DNA from: an uncultured Clostridia bacterium
GTDB lineage: Bacteria; Bacillota; Clostridia; Oscillospirales; Ruminococcaceae
Assembly: GCA_945829235.1 (NCBI GenBank)
Contig: CALZUA010000028.1
Location: forward strand, 1 to 40,098
Direction of reading: 5' to 3'
DNA length: 40,098 bases
A program made the position numbers and the translations under genes. The notes below the pieces were generated by a model. That model was given only the letters and a program-made list of their open reading frames with translations. It was not told where the DNA came from and did not search any database. This document shows positions 19,601 through 26,134 of this stretch, in pieces; positions within the stretch are counted from its first letter, which is position 1, and every line of letters starts with the position of its first letter.

Positions 19601-20951
19601 CTTCGATATCGGCGGAAATTCGCTTACGGTAACGAGAATTGTCATACTGGCAAACAAGGCGGGAATTGACATCTCCTACGGCGATGTTTTTGCAAATCCC
19701 ACTCCCGCGGCGCTTGCAAAGCTGTTTGATAAAGACGCGCAGGAAAACGAGCTTGACGATTTGGGCAATTTTGATTACAGCGAAATCAACAAGCTCCTCG
19801 CTCAGAACAACCTCGACTGCTTCAAAAACGGCGAAAAACAGGAAATCGGCGATGTGCTTCTCACGGGCGCGGCGGGCTTCCTCGGTATTCATATTCTGCA
19901 CGAGCTTATTCACGGTTACAACGGAAAAATCTACTGTATGCTCCGCGACAAGAGAGAAAATTCAGCTGAATCGCGGCTTAACTCGGTGTTCTACTATTAC
20001 TTTGAGGAAAATCTCAAGGAGAAATACTCCGACAGAGTTGTCGTTTTAAACGGCGATGTTACCGACCGCAAGTCATTTGACAAGTTCCTTGAGTTCAGGA
20101 TTGATACGGTTATCAACTGCGCGGCAAACGTCAAGCATTTCTCAAAGGGCACGGATATCGAGGACGTCAACCTTTACGGCGCGCTGAATACCGTGGATTT
20201 CTGCAAGCGTGCAAACGCGCGGCTTATCCACGTTTCTACGATGAGTATCGGCGGAATTTTTGTCGGTGAACAAGGCGATGTCACAAAACTTCAAGAAACT
20301 CAGCTTTATTTCGGACAGCAGGAATCCTCGAAATACACGATGTCAAAATTCCTCTCCGAGCGCGCAATTCTCGACGAGGTAACGCGCGGCTTCAACGCAA
20401 AAATAATGCGCGTTGGCAACCTCTCCGCAAGAGAAATCGACGGTGAATATCAGATAAATTTCACCACAAACACGTTTATGGGCAGACTTAAATCAAACCT
20501 GATTATCGGGAAATATCCGTATGAGATGATTGAAAAGCCGTTTGAGCTGTCGCCGATTGATTATGTCGCAAAGGCAATTCTCCTCCTCGCGCAAACCCCG
20601 AAGGAATGTACCGTTTTCCACCCGTTCAACAACCACACGCTGATGATGGGCGACCTTTATATGGAAATGGACAGAAACGGGCTTCACTCCGAGGCGGCGG
20701 AAAATGATGAATACGAAAAGGCGCTTGACGAAGCAAAGCAAAATCCCGAAAAGGCAAAAATTTTGTCGAGTATGATTGCTTATCAGAATATGGCGCACGG
20801 TCAGAAGATTTTCCCCGTTGAAAAGAGCAACAAGTACACAATGCAGGTTCTTTACCGAATGGGATTCCGCTGGCCCGTAACCTCGCACGATTATATGAAA
20901 CGCTTCATAAAAGCGCTCAAGGGCTTGGGCTTCTTTGATATCAAGCTCTAA
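13674..20951 (+). CDS. two-module NRPS, C-A-T-C-A-T-reductase
   Basis: 2425 residues, complete. Order: C1 (HHIIFDG, H128/H129), A1 (YTSGSTGVPKG near 579; IYGPTEC; YRTGDIV; NGKVDK near 903), T1 (AGMNSLS, S965 for phosphopantetheine), C2 (HHLIFDG, H1148/H1149), A2 (YTSGSTGKPKG near 1596; TYGPTEI; YRSGDYA; NGKINT), T2 (IGGNSLT, S1983), and a terminal thioester reductase from ~2058 with TGAAGFLG for NAD(P)H and Y2221-x3-K2225. The reductase should release the dipeptide as an aldehyde or alcohol. The N-terminal C domain implies a starter that caps the first residue with an acyl group, which would block cyclisation to a pyrazinone. ATG 13674 is preferred over GTG 13665, which overlaps the Shine-Dalgarno AAGAGGTG. 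No phosphopantetheinyl transferase is seen in the window. Confidence 0.93.
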   Translation: MNNQKKTVLSKTEYGIYVDFAQNPQSTAYAVARNFSFDKDTDVEKLKKAVEKVIDNHPYLKSRLSFDENGNVCKCIFDEPAAVEVKEMRSADFDKQALILPFDLMNDRLYRCCIVKTECAVLLCLNFHHIIFDGFSVRVLIEDVNKVLNGEPLEPELFTGNDVSEEEVERRSTPEFDEAKKYYESVFGGLELESVPISDKNEGNPKVRKIRFDFSAFNADDIKSFAHAHGIKTSALFTGVFGFVLAKFAGAEESLFSTIFNGRSQKLAKSCGMFVKTFPVYCNEKTDDTAQYLRGIDVQLDNNRKYDLYSYADICADLQINPQVLFTYQGDVLHSVNCGGQQVAVERIDSTDPKSAITFEVYRENGGFFATLEYRVDLYEEETILIFARCFEKAVCEFLNKQNLSEISLADSEQLALIDSFNKTENAYDTSKTVVDLFREQAAANPENTAVVYLDKRYTYKQVDEISDRIAGYISALGIGREDVVSILIPRCEYMVIASMGASKAGAAYQPLDPSYPSERLEFMLKDADAKLLIADKQLLERVPNYSGKVLLLEEIPALPECTKIPEAPKPQDLFILLYTSGSTGVPKGVMLEHGNIASFCNWYRNYYNLTAQSRAAAYASFGFDANMMDMYPTLTAGAALYIISEDIRLDLMAMEKFFNENEITHSFMTTQVGRQFALETNCKNLKYLSVGGEKLVPTNPEKSFDFVNIYGPTECTICVTSFEVDKNYLRVPIGKALDNTKLYVVDKHGRILPPCVPGELWIAGYGVSRGYLNRPEQTAKTFIQNPFTDEMGYERVYRTGDIVRYLPDGNIDFVGRNDGQVKIRGFRIELSEVEKVIREFDGIKDAAVIARTLPSGGQSINAYITADEKIDIAKLNEFIESRKPYYMVPEATMQIDEIPLTVNGKVDKRKLLEIKPAPKEQADSAAVSKPLTVLEKKLSEIVAKIIGHNEFGVSDDLLRAGMNSLSIIKLAVELNKQFGFEAKVKKLMKGFSVITLENEIQEFILSGHFSVQSQKMQNARKAAYPLSKTQLGVYLDCMRNPFSTLYNIPAMLKFPKTVDVNRLSDSVKTVILAHPYVFTHLTTQNDDVEQVYPEKSEIEIPVKTITEEELAELKTDFVKQYNLQKAPLFRILLVQTEENVYILLDFHHLIFDGASLNILLTQLKTVYEGGEVKPEEYTYFDYVEDEIKAENGEDYRAAERFFDEMLRDFESASEITPDLGGLPENGVCGEAVVPFEMPIFEEFCAKNGVTPAQLFLAGSFYAVSRFVNSRNVFLSTISNGRSDMRLTDCFGMFVKTLPVGIEVEDISALDFVQKTKAVFTGAIENEIYPYAKICTKFGYAPNIMYEYQLGVTDELVIDGKTVEKNILELEKSKFKVSIRIESHNGQPCVVIHYNDALYSSELMATLASSILNTVKQIVGNPSGKIRSVSLLDDEQLREIKSFSSTLLAPVEDELLHKMFEKQAAKTPDKNALVAGDKTLSYAELDRLANITANSLIANGFKKGGKAVVLLERTSKFFTTIFGILKAGGAFIPTCPDYPKERIDSIIEDSEADFVITEGDLLGAYDKTVNVDELLAGNNSENPNVDVCGEDLAYLIYTSGSTGKPKGVMLRHKGICNYLTYSNANTHVKNIVDKGSVYGSVTTVSFDMSLKETVLSLCNGLTLVFADDEQTVNPIALARLLRENNVDVFNSTPSRLLQYMELDEFAEAMANCKVILSGGEKYPDKLLKLLREKTSATILNTYGPTEITVSSNCKDLTNADEISIGKPLMNYIEHIVDTDGNLLPVGVVGELLISGIGVAKGYNKLPEQTKKAFIEFNGERTYRSGDYAKWTKNGDVIILGRTDNQVKLRGLRIELGEIEKCLSNINGVKSAIALIRKVNKADAICAYFTAETQLSEEFIRSELEKSLTDYMIPTAYVQLESMPLTPNGKINTKLLPEPIAATKKNGTEAKTKFEKTLCDIYAKVLELDKVYANDSFFDIGGNSLTVTRIVILANKAGIDISYGDVFANPTPAALAKLFDKDAQENELDDLGNFDYSEINKLLAQNNLDCFKNGEKQEIGDVLLTGAAGFLGIHILHELIHGYNGKIYCMLRDKRENSAESRLNSVFYYYFEENLKEKYSDRVVVLNGDVTDRKSFDKFLEFRIDTVINCAANVKHFSKGTDIEDVNLYGALNTVDFCKRANARLIHVSTMSIGGIFVGEQGDVTKLQETQLYFGQQESSKYTMSKFLSERAILDEVTRGFNAKIMRVGNLSAREIDGEYQINFTTNTFMGRLKSNLIIGKYPYEMIEKPFELSPIDYVAKAILLLAQTPKECTVFHPFNNHTLMMGDLYMEMDRNGLHSEAAENDEYEKALDEAKQNPEKAKILSSMIAYQNMAHGQKIFPVEKSNKYTMQVLYRMGFRWPVTSHDYMKRFIKALKGLGFFDIKL

Positions 20952-20968
20952 GCCGCTCAATAATCAAC

Positions 20969-20998
20969 AACAGCCTCGTTAACGGGGCTGTTTTGTTG
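20969..20998 (+). terminator. intrinsic terminator of the NRPS operon
   Basis: CAGCCTCG/CGGGGCTG hairpin with loop TTAA and one internal mismatch, followed by TTTTGTTG, 19 bases after the NRPS stop codon. Confidence 0.8.
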
Positions 20999-21041
20999 TA
21001 TTATTTAAAACAGCTTGTTCAACCGCCGCGGCAGGTTTTTC

Positions 21042-21070
21042 TTGACAAAAATGTTGTCGAGTGATATAAT
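21042..21070 (+). promoter_or_regulatory. perfect consensus promoter of the EAL-domain gene
   Basis: TTGACA (21042-21047), 17 bp, TATAAT (21065-21070). The start site near 21077 leaves a leader of about 47 bases with GGAGGAG before the ATG. This makes the gene transcriptionally independent of the NRPS. Confidence 0.88.
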
Positions 21071-21123
21071 GTTATTAGAAAAACTTGGCGTTTGAGAAAT
21101 ACGGAAGTTTTACGGAGGAGAAT

Positions 21124-22920
21124 ATGGACATCAACTGCGGACGCGTGTTTAAACCGAACAGGATTCTTTATTACATTAAGCCAACCGAACAAGAAAAGCG
21201 TGACTTCTACTCCGGCAAAATCCCCGAGGTTCTCGCGGCTTTTGAGGGCGCTTTCGGTACTTATGATAACCCCGGGCTTTTTCTGCTGAACGATGGTGAA
21301 AAGCAAACGGAGTTGCTTGGAATTGAGTTTCGTCCGAATGACTCTCGCATTAGCTATCCGAAAGGCTTGGCGTCGGTTATGCTTCCGCAGGGTTTTATGA
21401 TTTCGGCTTCTTTTTTGAATGTTGATGAGTTTAACGATGAAACTATTTGCGATTGCATTGAACAGGTTCAAAACAAGATTGATGTTTTGAATTTCTACTG
21501 GAGTACCCTGAAGCCTTTGGAAAATCCCGATATTATACAGATTTCTACGTTCAACAACCACAACAGGATTCTCATTAAAACAAAAGATATTTCCGCAGAG
21601 GAGCTTTTCAAGCCGATTTCTCCCGTTTCGGAAACCGAAAAACAGCTTTTTAACCTCGCTTACCGCGACGGTCTTACCGGTCACTACAACTGGAATTATA
21701 TCTGGCCGATTATCGCTGGATACGGGCTGAAGGGTATTCAGGATTTCACGTTCGTTCACTTTGATATCAAGGATTTTAAGGCAATAAATATCGTTTACGG
21801 ACACGCTGTTGCAAATTATGTTCTCGACAGACTTGTAAAGCACATGAACGAAACCGATTGGATTTATTACAGCGCGCGGTGCGACAACGACAATTTCGCG
21901 ATGATGATAAAGGATATGCCCGAGGAAGAAACTCGGCAAAAGCTCCTTCAATTCTTCGATGAGATTTCCGTTCTGGAGGAGGACAAAAACTATCGGATTT
22001 ATTACAGGTGCGGGGTTGTCCCGATGAGAAACACTTTGCTTCTCGGGGACAGGGTTGCCGATGCGGGAAAGCAGGTTCAGCGGCTCGGAAACAAGCTGTA
22101 CGAAACCGAGGTGCTGTTATACACCGACTCAATGCACGACACGCTTGACTGGTCAACAAAAACAAGATATTACCTCGATACGGCAATCAAGCAAGATGAA
22201 TTTCTCGTTTATCTGCAGCCGAAATTTGACATCAAAACCGAAAAGCTTCACGGCGCGGAAGCCCTTATCAGGTGGAAATATCACGGTCGCGAGTTGCTCA
22301 GCCCCGCGCGGTTTATTCCGATATTTGAAACGGGCGGGCTTATCAGCAAGCTTGATGATATCGTGCTAAAAAAGGTGTGCTCTTATCTGAAAAAGTGGCA
22401 TGAACAGGGCTTGGAGTTGCACCCGATTTCCGTGAACCTGTCGAGAAAAAGTATGGGCGACCACGACCTCGTTGAGCATCTCACGGCAATTGTTGACGGG
22501 TACGGTGTTGACCGCTCGTTGATTGATTTTGAGCTTACCGAAAGCGCCGCTTATGATAATCAGGACTATATGATAAGCGTCATCAAAGCGCTCAAGGAGA
22601 GAGGTTTCAAGATTTCAATCGATGATTTCGGGACAGGCTATTCGTCACTTTCACTGCTCACGGCAATGCCCATCGATACAATAAAAATCGACAAATCGTT
22701 CGTTGACAGGATTGGAAGTTCCGAGGAAGCACGCAAGGATTGCGCTGTCTTAAAGCACATTATAGCGATGGTTAAGGACCTCAATTTCACCTGTCTTGCA
22801 GAGGGTGCGGAAACTAAAGAACAGGTTGAGCTGTTGCGGGAATTTGGTTGCGAGGTTGTTCAGGGCTATTATTACAGCAAGCCGCTTCCCGTTGAGGATT
22901 ACGAGCAAAAGTTAAATTAA
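21124..22920 (+). CDS. c-di-GMP phosphodiesterase with degenerate GGDEF and intact EAL
   Basis: 598 residues, no membrane helix or signal peptide. Residues 1-~175 are an unrecognised N-terminal domain. Residues ~180-345 have the GGDEF fold (DGLTGHYN; FDIKDFKAIN), but the signature is DNDNF at 254-258, so it should not make c-di-GMP and may instead bind GTP as a regulator. The EAL domain (~355-598) keeps the catalytic set: E379 in GAEALIRW, the asparagine of SVNLSR, ELTES, DDFGTGYSS, IKIDKSF, EGAET and the closing QGYYYSKP. It should hydrolyse c-di-GMP to pGpG. GGAGG 5 bases before the ATG at 21124 fixes the start. No diguanylate cyclase is visible in the window. Confidence 0.92.
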   Translation: MDINCGRVFKPNRILYYIKPTEQEKRDFYSGKIPEVLAAFEGAFGTYDNPGLFLLNDGEKQTELLGIEFRPNDSRISYPKGLASVMLPQGFMISASFLNVDEFNDETICDCIEQVQNKIDVLNFYWSTLKPLENPDIIQISTFNNHNRILIKTKDISAEELFKPISPVSETEKQLFNLAYRDGLTGHYNWNYIWPIIAGYGLKGIQDFTFVHFDIKDFKAINIVYGHAVANYVLDRLVKHMNETDWIYYSARCDNDNFAMMIKDMPEEETRQKLLQFFDEISVLEEDKNYRIYYRCGVVPMRNTLLLGDRVADAGKQVQRLGNKLYETEVLLYTDSMHDTLDWSTKTRYYLDTAIKQDEFLVYLQPKFDIKTEKLHGAEALIRWKYHGRELLSPARFIPIFETGGLISKLDDIVLKKVCSYLKKWHEQGLELHPISVNLSRKSMGDHDLVEHLTAIVDGYGVDRSLIDFELTESAAYDNQDYMISVIKALKERGFKISIDDFGTGYSSLSLLTAMPIDTIKIDKSFVDRIGSSEEARKDCAVLKHIIAMVKDLNFTCLAEGAETKEQVELLREFGCEVVQGYYYSKPLPVEDYEQKLN

Positions 22921-22927
22921 AATCAAT

Positions 22928-22960
22928 ATCGGCAGGCACGTTTTATCCGCGCCCGCCGAT
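22928..22960. terminator. bidirectional terminator between convergent genes
   Basis: ATCGGC...GCCGAT arms extended by GGC/GCC and CG/CG with two A/C mismatches, between the converging EAL gene and the anti-sigma-like gene. A T-rich run follows on the plus strand and an AT-rich stretch on the minus strand. Confidence 0.65.
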
Positions 22961-22966
22961 TTGTCT

Positions 22967-23731
22967 TTATTTTCCCACATAGTAAAAAAACGAGTGTGTA
23001 TAGGTTTTGATTTCGTTCTCCCAATCATAGCTGCACCCGTTTTTTTCGTCCGTTCCCGCAGGCTTTCCGTAGGCTGTTCCCGTGTGCATAAAATTCCCGC
23101 CGAGTTCCCCGCTGAATGTGTTAAAATCGGTGTAGATTTCTCCGATATAACCCAAGCTGAATATACAAAGCTCGCTGTCCTTAAACACAAGCCCGAAATC
23201 CTCGGGTTTCGGCGGCAAATCAACTGTTTCAAGCCGACCGCTGAATCCCTCTCCCGATGTGTTGTACACGAGCTTTCCGCTCGTTGCTTCAATCGCTTCT
23301 CTGTAACGGCGAAGCTTATCCATAAAATCGCGGTCGGTTTCATCGGTGAGAACGCGCACGTTTTCACCCTGAGGTGCGTCAACGTCATAGATTATCGCGA
23401 AATTCGCCTCGTAAATCGGAATCACTGCGCTGAACGAAACGTGTCGGTAACCGTCACCGTCCACATAATCGTTGAACTCGCCCTCGATTTTCTCACCGCC
23501 CATCAAGAATTTAACCAACGCTCCCTCAGTCGCCGCGTTGACTATAACAAGCGAGGTCGTTGAAAAAAGCGTTATCACGGCGGCAATAACAAGCGGTTTA
23601 AATCGGAATTTGCGTTTGCTCTCATTCGTTTCTACAAGCGACCTTACGGCGACAATATTTCTTTTGATGCGCTTTTTTGACAGCTTGATTTCACCCTCCG
23701 GCGGACAATTCCTAAAAAATTCGTCAAACAT
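22967..23731 (-). CDS. membrane anti-sigma-like protein
   Basis: 254 residues with a basic cytoplasmic N terminus of ~45 residues, one membrane helix near 46-66, and a ~185-residue extracellular domain that I do not recognise. The topology, and the overlap with an ECF sigma gene directly upstream, match membrane anti-sigma factors; no zinc-binding HxxxCxxC motif is present, so it is not of the ZAS type. The second ATG at 23731 is preferred over 23737 because AAAGGGG is 8 bases from the second but only 2 from the first. That gives an 8-base overlap with the sigma gene's end and implies translational coupling. It presumably holds the sigma factor at the membrane until an envelope signal is sensed. 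Confidence 0.7.
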   Translation of the reverse strand: MFDEFFRNCPPEGEIKLSKKRIKRNIVAVRSLVETNESKRKFRFKPLVIAAVITLFSTTSLVIVNAATEGALVKFLMGGEKIEGEFNDYVDGDGYRHVSFSAVIPIYEANFAIIYDVDAPQGENVRVLTDETDRDFMDKLRRYREAIEATSGKLVYNTSGEGFSGRLETVDLPPKPEDFGLVFKDSELCIFSLGYIGEIYTDFNTFSGELGGNFMHTGTAYGKPAGTDEKNGCSYDWENEIKTYTHSFFYYVGK

Positions 23732-24272
23732 TGTCATAACCCCTTTCGCTCAAAAATTTTTTCAGCTTTTCTCGGGCACGGTGCAGATTTGTCCGCACCG
23801 TGCTTTCGGATAGGTTCATTGCGCTTGCAATTTGCGAGGACTTTTCACCGTAGAGATAAAAGCGCAGAAAGATTTCTCGGTCTTTCGGCGAAAGCTGTTC
23901 AACACCCTCATTCAGGCACTCCATCATTTCGGAAATCTCCGCTTTGTCCTCGACCAAAATATCGGACGAAATCTCAAGCTCCGTTATGTCCTCAAACGGC
24001 GGCGGAAGGCTTCGGAAGCGGTTTTTAACGGCGTTTCTCGTTGCCGCCGACAGATATGCCGACAACCCGATTTTTATTTCGAGATTTTGGCGACAATTCC
24101 ACAATTTACAGAAAACCTCAACGGAAATTTCGTCAATATCTTCCTCGGAAAGCGCACCGCGTGAGAAATTTCGCGCCACGGTACAAACATATCCCGAATA
24201 TTTCTTCACTACCCTTTCAAGCGCCTTGATATCGCCGTCCGCAAGCGCTGAAAGCAACTTTTCCTCGTTCAT
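23724..24272 (-). CDS. ECF-type RNA polymerase sigma factor
   Basis: 182 residues: region 2 at ~10-75 (EEDIDEISVEVFCKLW) and region 4 at ~125-178 (LSPKDREIFLRFYLYGEKSSQIASAM-type helix-turn-helix ending VRTNLHRAREKLK), with no region 1 or 3, which defines the extracytoplasmic function group. RBS GAGAGGT precedes the ATG at 24272. The gene overlaps the membrane anti-sigma-like gene, and the promoter-like TGTAAC-17-GTCTA upstream suggests that it drives its own operon. The closest ECF group cannot be assigned by eye. Other targets were not identified. Confidence 0.92.
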   Translation of the reverse strand: MNEEKLLSALADGDIKALERVVKKYSGYVCTVARNFSRGALSEEDIDEISVEVFCKLWNCRQNLEIKIGLSAYLSAATRNAVKNRFRSLPPPFEDITELEISSDILVEDKAEISEMMECLNEGVEQLSPKDREIFLRFYLYGEKSSQIASAMNLSESTVRTNLHRAREKLKKFLSERGYDNV

Positions 24273-24330
24273 CTTACCTCTCTGCTGTTAAATATGCGCA
24301 TACCTGAAAGGATTTTTCCTCTCATTTATA

Positions 24331-24358
24331 TAGACACCGTTTTTCTGAAAATGTTACA
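24331..24358 (-). promoter_or_regulatory. candidate ECF-dependent promoter of the sigma operon
   Basis: On the minus strand TGTAAC (24353-24358) and GTCTA (24331-24335) are separated by 17 bp. AAC in the -35 and GTC in the -10 are typical of many ECF promoters, unlike the TTGACA/TATAAT pairs elsewhere in this window. It lies about 60 bases before the sigma ATG and points to autoregulation. Confidence 0.5.
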
Positions 24359-24421
24359 GCTTTTTCAAAAATTCTTTTAACTCACCGTTTGAATTACCGC
24401 AGAAGAATTGCTCGACAAATA

Positions 24422-24449
24422 TAGACTTTTCCAGTTTTTGTGTTATAAT
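24422..24449 (+). promoter_or_regulatory. promoter before the decayed response regulator
   Basis: TAGACT (24422-24427), 16 bp, TATAAT (24444-24449) with TG one base upstream of the -10. It would transcribe the chimeric pseudogene at 24536. Confidence 0.45.
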
Positions 24450-24535
24450 ATAAAAAAGTTTTTGAGCTCGGGTTAAGGTTCAACGATTATAATAAAATTG
24501 CAAAAGAACAACATTTTTTGACGGAAAGGTATAAT

Positions 24536-25393
24536 ATGAAAATACTGATTGCCGAGGACGACTCCTCGCTTCGTCGGGCGCTTGTTTCTATCCTGCAAAA
24601 GAACAACTATACCGTCGATGCTGTCGATAACGGCGGCGACGCGTTCGATTATCTTAACAGCGGGCTTTATGACGCGGCTGTTCTCGATATTATGATGCCC
24701 GTTGCAGACGGCGTTTCCGTGCTTGTCCGCGCGCGAAAAGAGAATATCGCAACGTCCGTGCTGTTGCTTACCGCAAAGTCTGAGATTGACGACAAAATTA
24801 CCGCGTTCTCGAAAACATCTGGGACCCGCAGAATATGCCGAATACATCGCGGCAACTGCCGCACCGAGCACCACAAGGAAGGCAGAGCTTCAAACGGCGC
24901 TTACGAGGACGTTGGTTTTCGCGTGATAAAGGTGCTGAACGGCGAAGAGCCGGAGCAAATGGTCGAGCTGGCAACGCTCAACGCGCCTGTTGTAACGGCA
25001 AAGACCGTGTTGCCGAACACGATTGTGCTTTCGTGGGAAGCTGTTGACGATGCGGTTGAGTATCAGATTTTTGAATACTGCGAAAACACCGCTCTTTTCC
25101 GTATGCTCGACAGAACCGCCAAAACCACTTTTGCGGTTAACGTGAAGAATGACGGCAACTCGTACAGCTATGTCGTTCAGCCGATTTCTTACACGGCAAT
25201 CTGCGACAACATTTCAGCCGAATTTGCCGTAAAATCAGTAACAGGAGAATCGCAAGAGCCGACCGAGATTTCAAAGGAAAGTGACGGTGAACGAAAACAT
25301 CCGGAATTTTTTCGTCATTCTATCGGCGGCAATCATCGCCGCAATATTCGTTATCATCAGGCTAAAAGCAAAATGACCGGCTCGCGCTCTTGA
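24536..25393 (+). pseudogene. chimera of truncated OmpR-type receiver and frameshifted Fn3-like protein
   Basis: The first 91 codons are a good receiver N terminus (AEDD near 7-9, phospho-aspartate D51 in VLDIMMPVADG, LLLTAKSEIDD), with GGAAAGG before the ATG at 24536. After codon ~91 (near 24809) homology stops before the conserved lysine strand and the DNA-binding domain. The next ~100 bases read sensibly only in the +3 frame (segment AEYAEYIAATAAPSTTRKAE), then frame +2 resumes with a ~75-residue fibronectin type III-like segment (IVLSWEAVDDAVEYQIFEY). A further shift near 25280 leaves a membrane-helix tail in another frame. This looks like a deletion that joined a response regulator to a secreted or membrane Fn3 protein, followed by frameshifts. 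Translation of a 285-residue chimera is possible but a function is unlikely. Confidence 0.75.
25287..25376 (+). pseudogene. out-of-frame membrane-helix tail
   Basis: In a frame shifted from the chimeric ORF, 29 codons from GTG 25287 to TGA 25374-25376 encode a basic/aromatic start and a clear hydrophobic helix (FFVILSAAIIAAIFVII) ending in RLKAK, like the C-terminal anchor of a surface protein. It may be the original end of the Fn3-like protein. An AAAGGA 8 bases upstream means that a separate small membrane peptide is also conceivable. Confidence 0.4.
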
Positions 25394-25680
25394 ATTATTT
25401 GCAGTCGAAGCTCTTTTAAGCAGGGTTTTGCCGGTTCGTTCAAAAAATTTTTGCTAAACATAAAAGCTGTTCGTCAAATTGCACAAAACTATAATCATTG
25501 GACTTTTTGTGGTATACATTGATTTTTTTGTCGAGAACATTGGCTTACTTATTTTCCCATAAATTGTATTATTTCCCATTTCTGCGCTTCGTCCGAAATT
25601 TTTTTGGTTATTAAGCGAATTGTATTAACACGGAAAATGTTTTATAATAAATTTACCAAAAAAATTCAGGAGGAATTAAA
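25394..25680. other. AT-rich intergenic region
   Basis: About 290 bases with no ORF of note. The only signal is the promoter at 25620-25648 and the ribosome binding site for the following small gene. Confidence 0.6.
25620..25648 (+). promoter_or_regulatory. promoter of the small hypothetical gene
   Basis: TTGTAT (25620-25625), 17 bp, TATAAT (25643-25648); AGGAGG follows shortly before the ATG at 25681. Confidence 0.6.
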
Positions 25681-26037
25681 ATGAAACATTTGATAACAGC
25701 TTCCGAGCGCAACTACGGTTACATTATAAGTCCCGTCTTCAGCGGTCTGGAAAACGGTCACGTCTTCGCCGGAGTAAAGGTGGAACATTCATCGGGGGAC
25801 GTGGAGCTTTTTGGGAAAAATTCTAGGCTTGGCGATTTTCACATACATAAAGGCGTTAAAAATCGCGTTGACGGCTTGAAGTGGAATTTGAATGAATTTG
25901 GCGACGAAATCGACATCACCTACGACGGCGAAAACAACATCATTATTATCAAGGAAATTCCGCTCGAGCCTTCCGAAAAAGAGCTTGCCGAACAAGCCGC
26001 GAAAATTCGGGATATTATCAAGAACGGCTCGGTTTAA
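25681..26037 (+). CDS. hypothetical small soluble protein
   Basis: 118 residues, not recognised. It has no signal peptide or membrane helix. The first ~95 residues look like a compact mixed or beta-rich domain (alternating hydrophobic strands, many glycines), ending in strand IIIIKEIPL; the last ~25 residues are a charged amphipathic helix. A consensus AGGAGG lies about 8 bases before the ATG, and its own promoter and a hairpin after the stop make it monocistronic. No neighbour suggests a role. Confidence 0.8.
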   Translation: MKHLITASERNYGYIISPVFSGLENGHVFAGVKVEHSSGDVELFGKNSRLGDFHIHKGVKNRVDGLKWNLNEFGDEIDITYDGENNIIIIKEIPLEPSEKELAEQAAKIRDIIKNGSV

Positions 26038-26069
26038 CTCGGTAATTCCCGTTAACCGAATATACCCAA

Positions 26070-26105
26070 AATCCCGATTGGACTGCGGTCTTTTCGGGAT
26101 TGACT
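26070..26105 (+). terminator. possible terminator of the small hypothetical gene
   Basis: AATCCCGA (26070-26077) pairs with TCGGGATT (26094-26101) around a 16-base loop, followed by a weak T-run (GACTTTTCT). The 3' arm overlaps the -35 of the next promoter. Confidence 0.45.
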
Positions 26106-26128
26106 TTTCTCGGGGATTGTGATATAAT
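26100..26128 (+). promoter_or_regulatory. sigma-A promoter of the candidate ncRNA
   Basis: TTGACT (26100-26105), 17 bp, TATAAT (26123-26128). No ORF with a ribosome binding site follows on the plus strand; instead a perfect hairpin begins at 26131 and a terminator lies at 26377-26417. Confidence 0.75.
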
Positions 26129-26134
26129 AAACAT

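Noticed and set aside
18960-19913. Minus-strand ORF of 317 codons inside the NRPS
   Set aside because: Antisense shadow of the A2-T2 coding region, which has all expected motifs in the plus frame.
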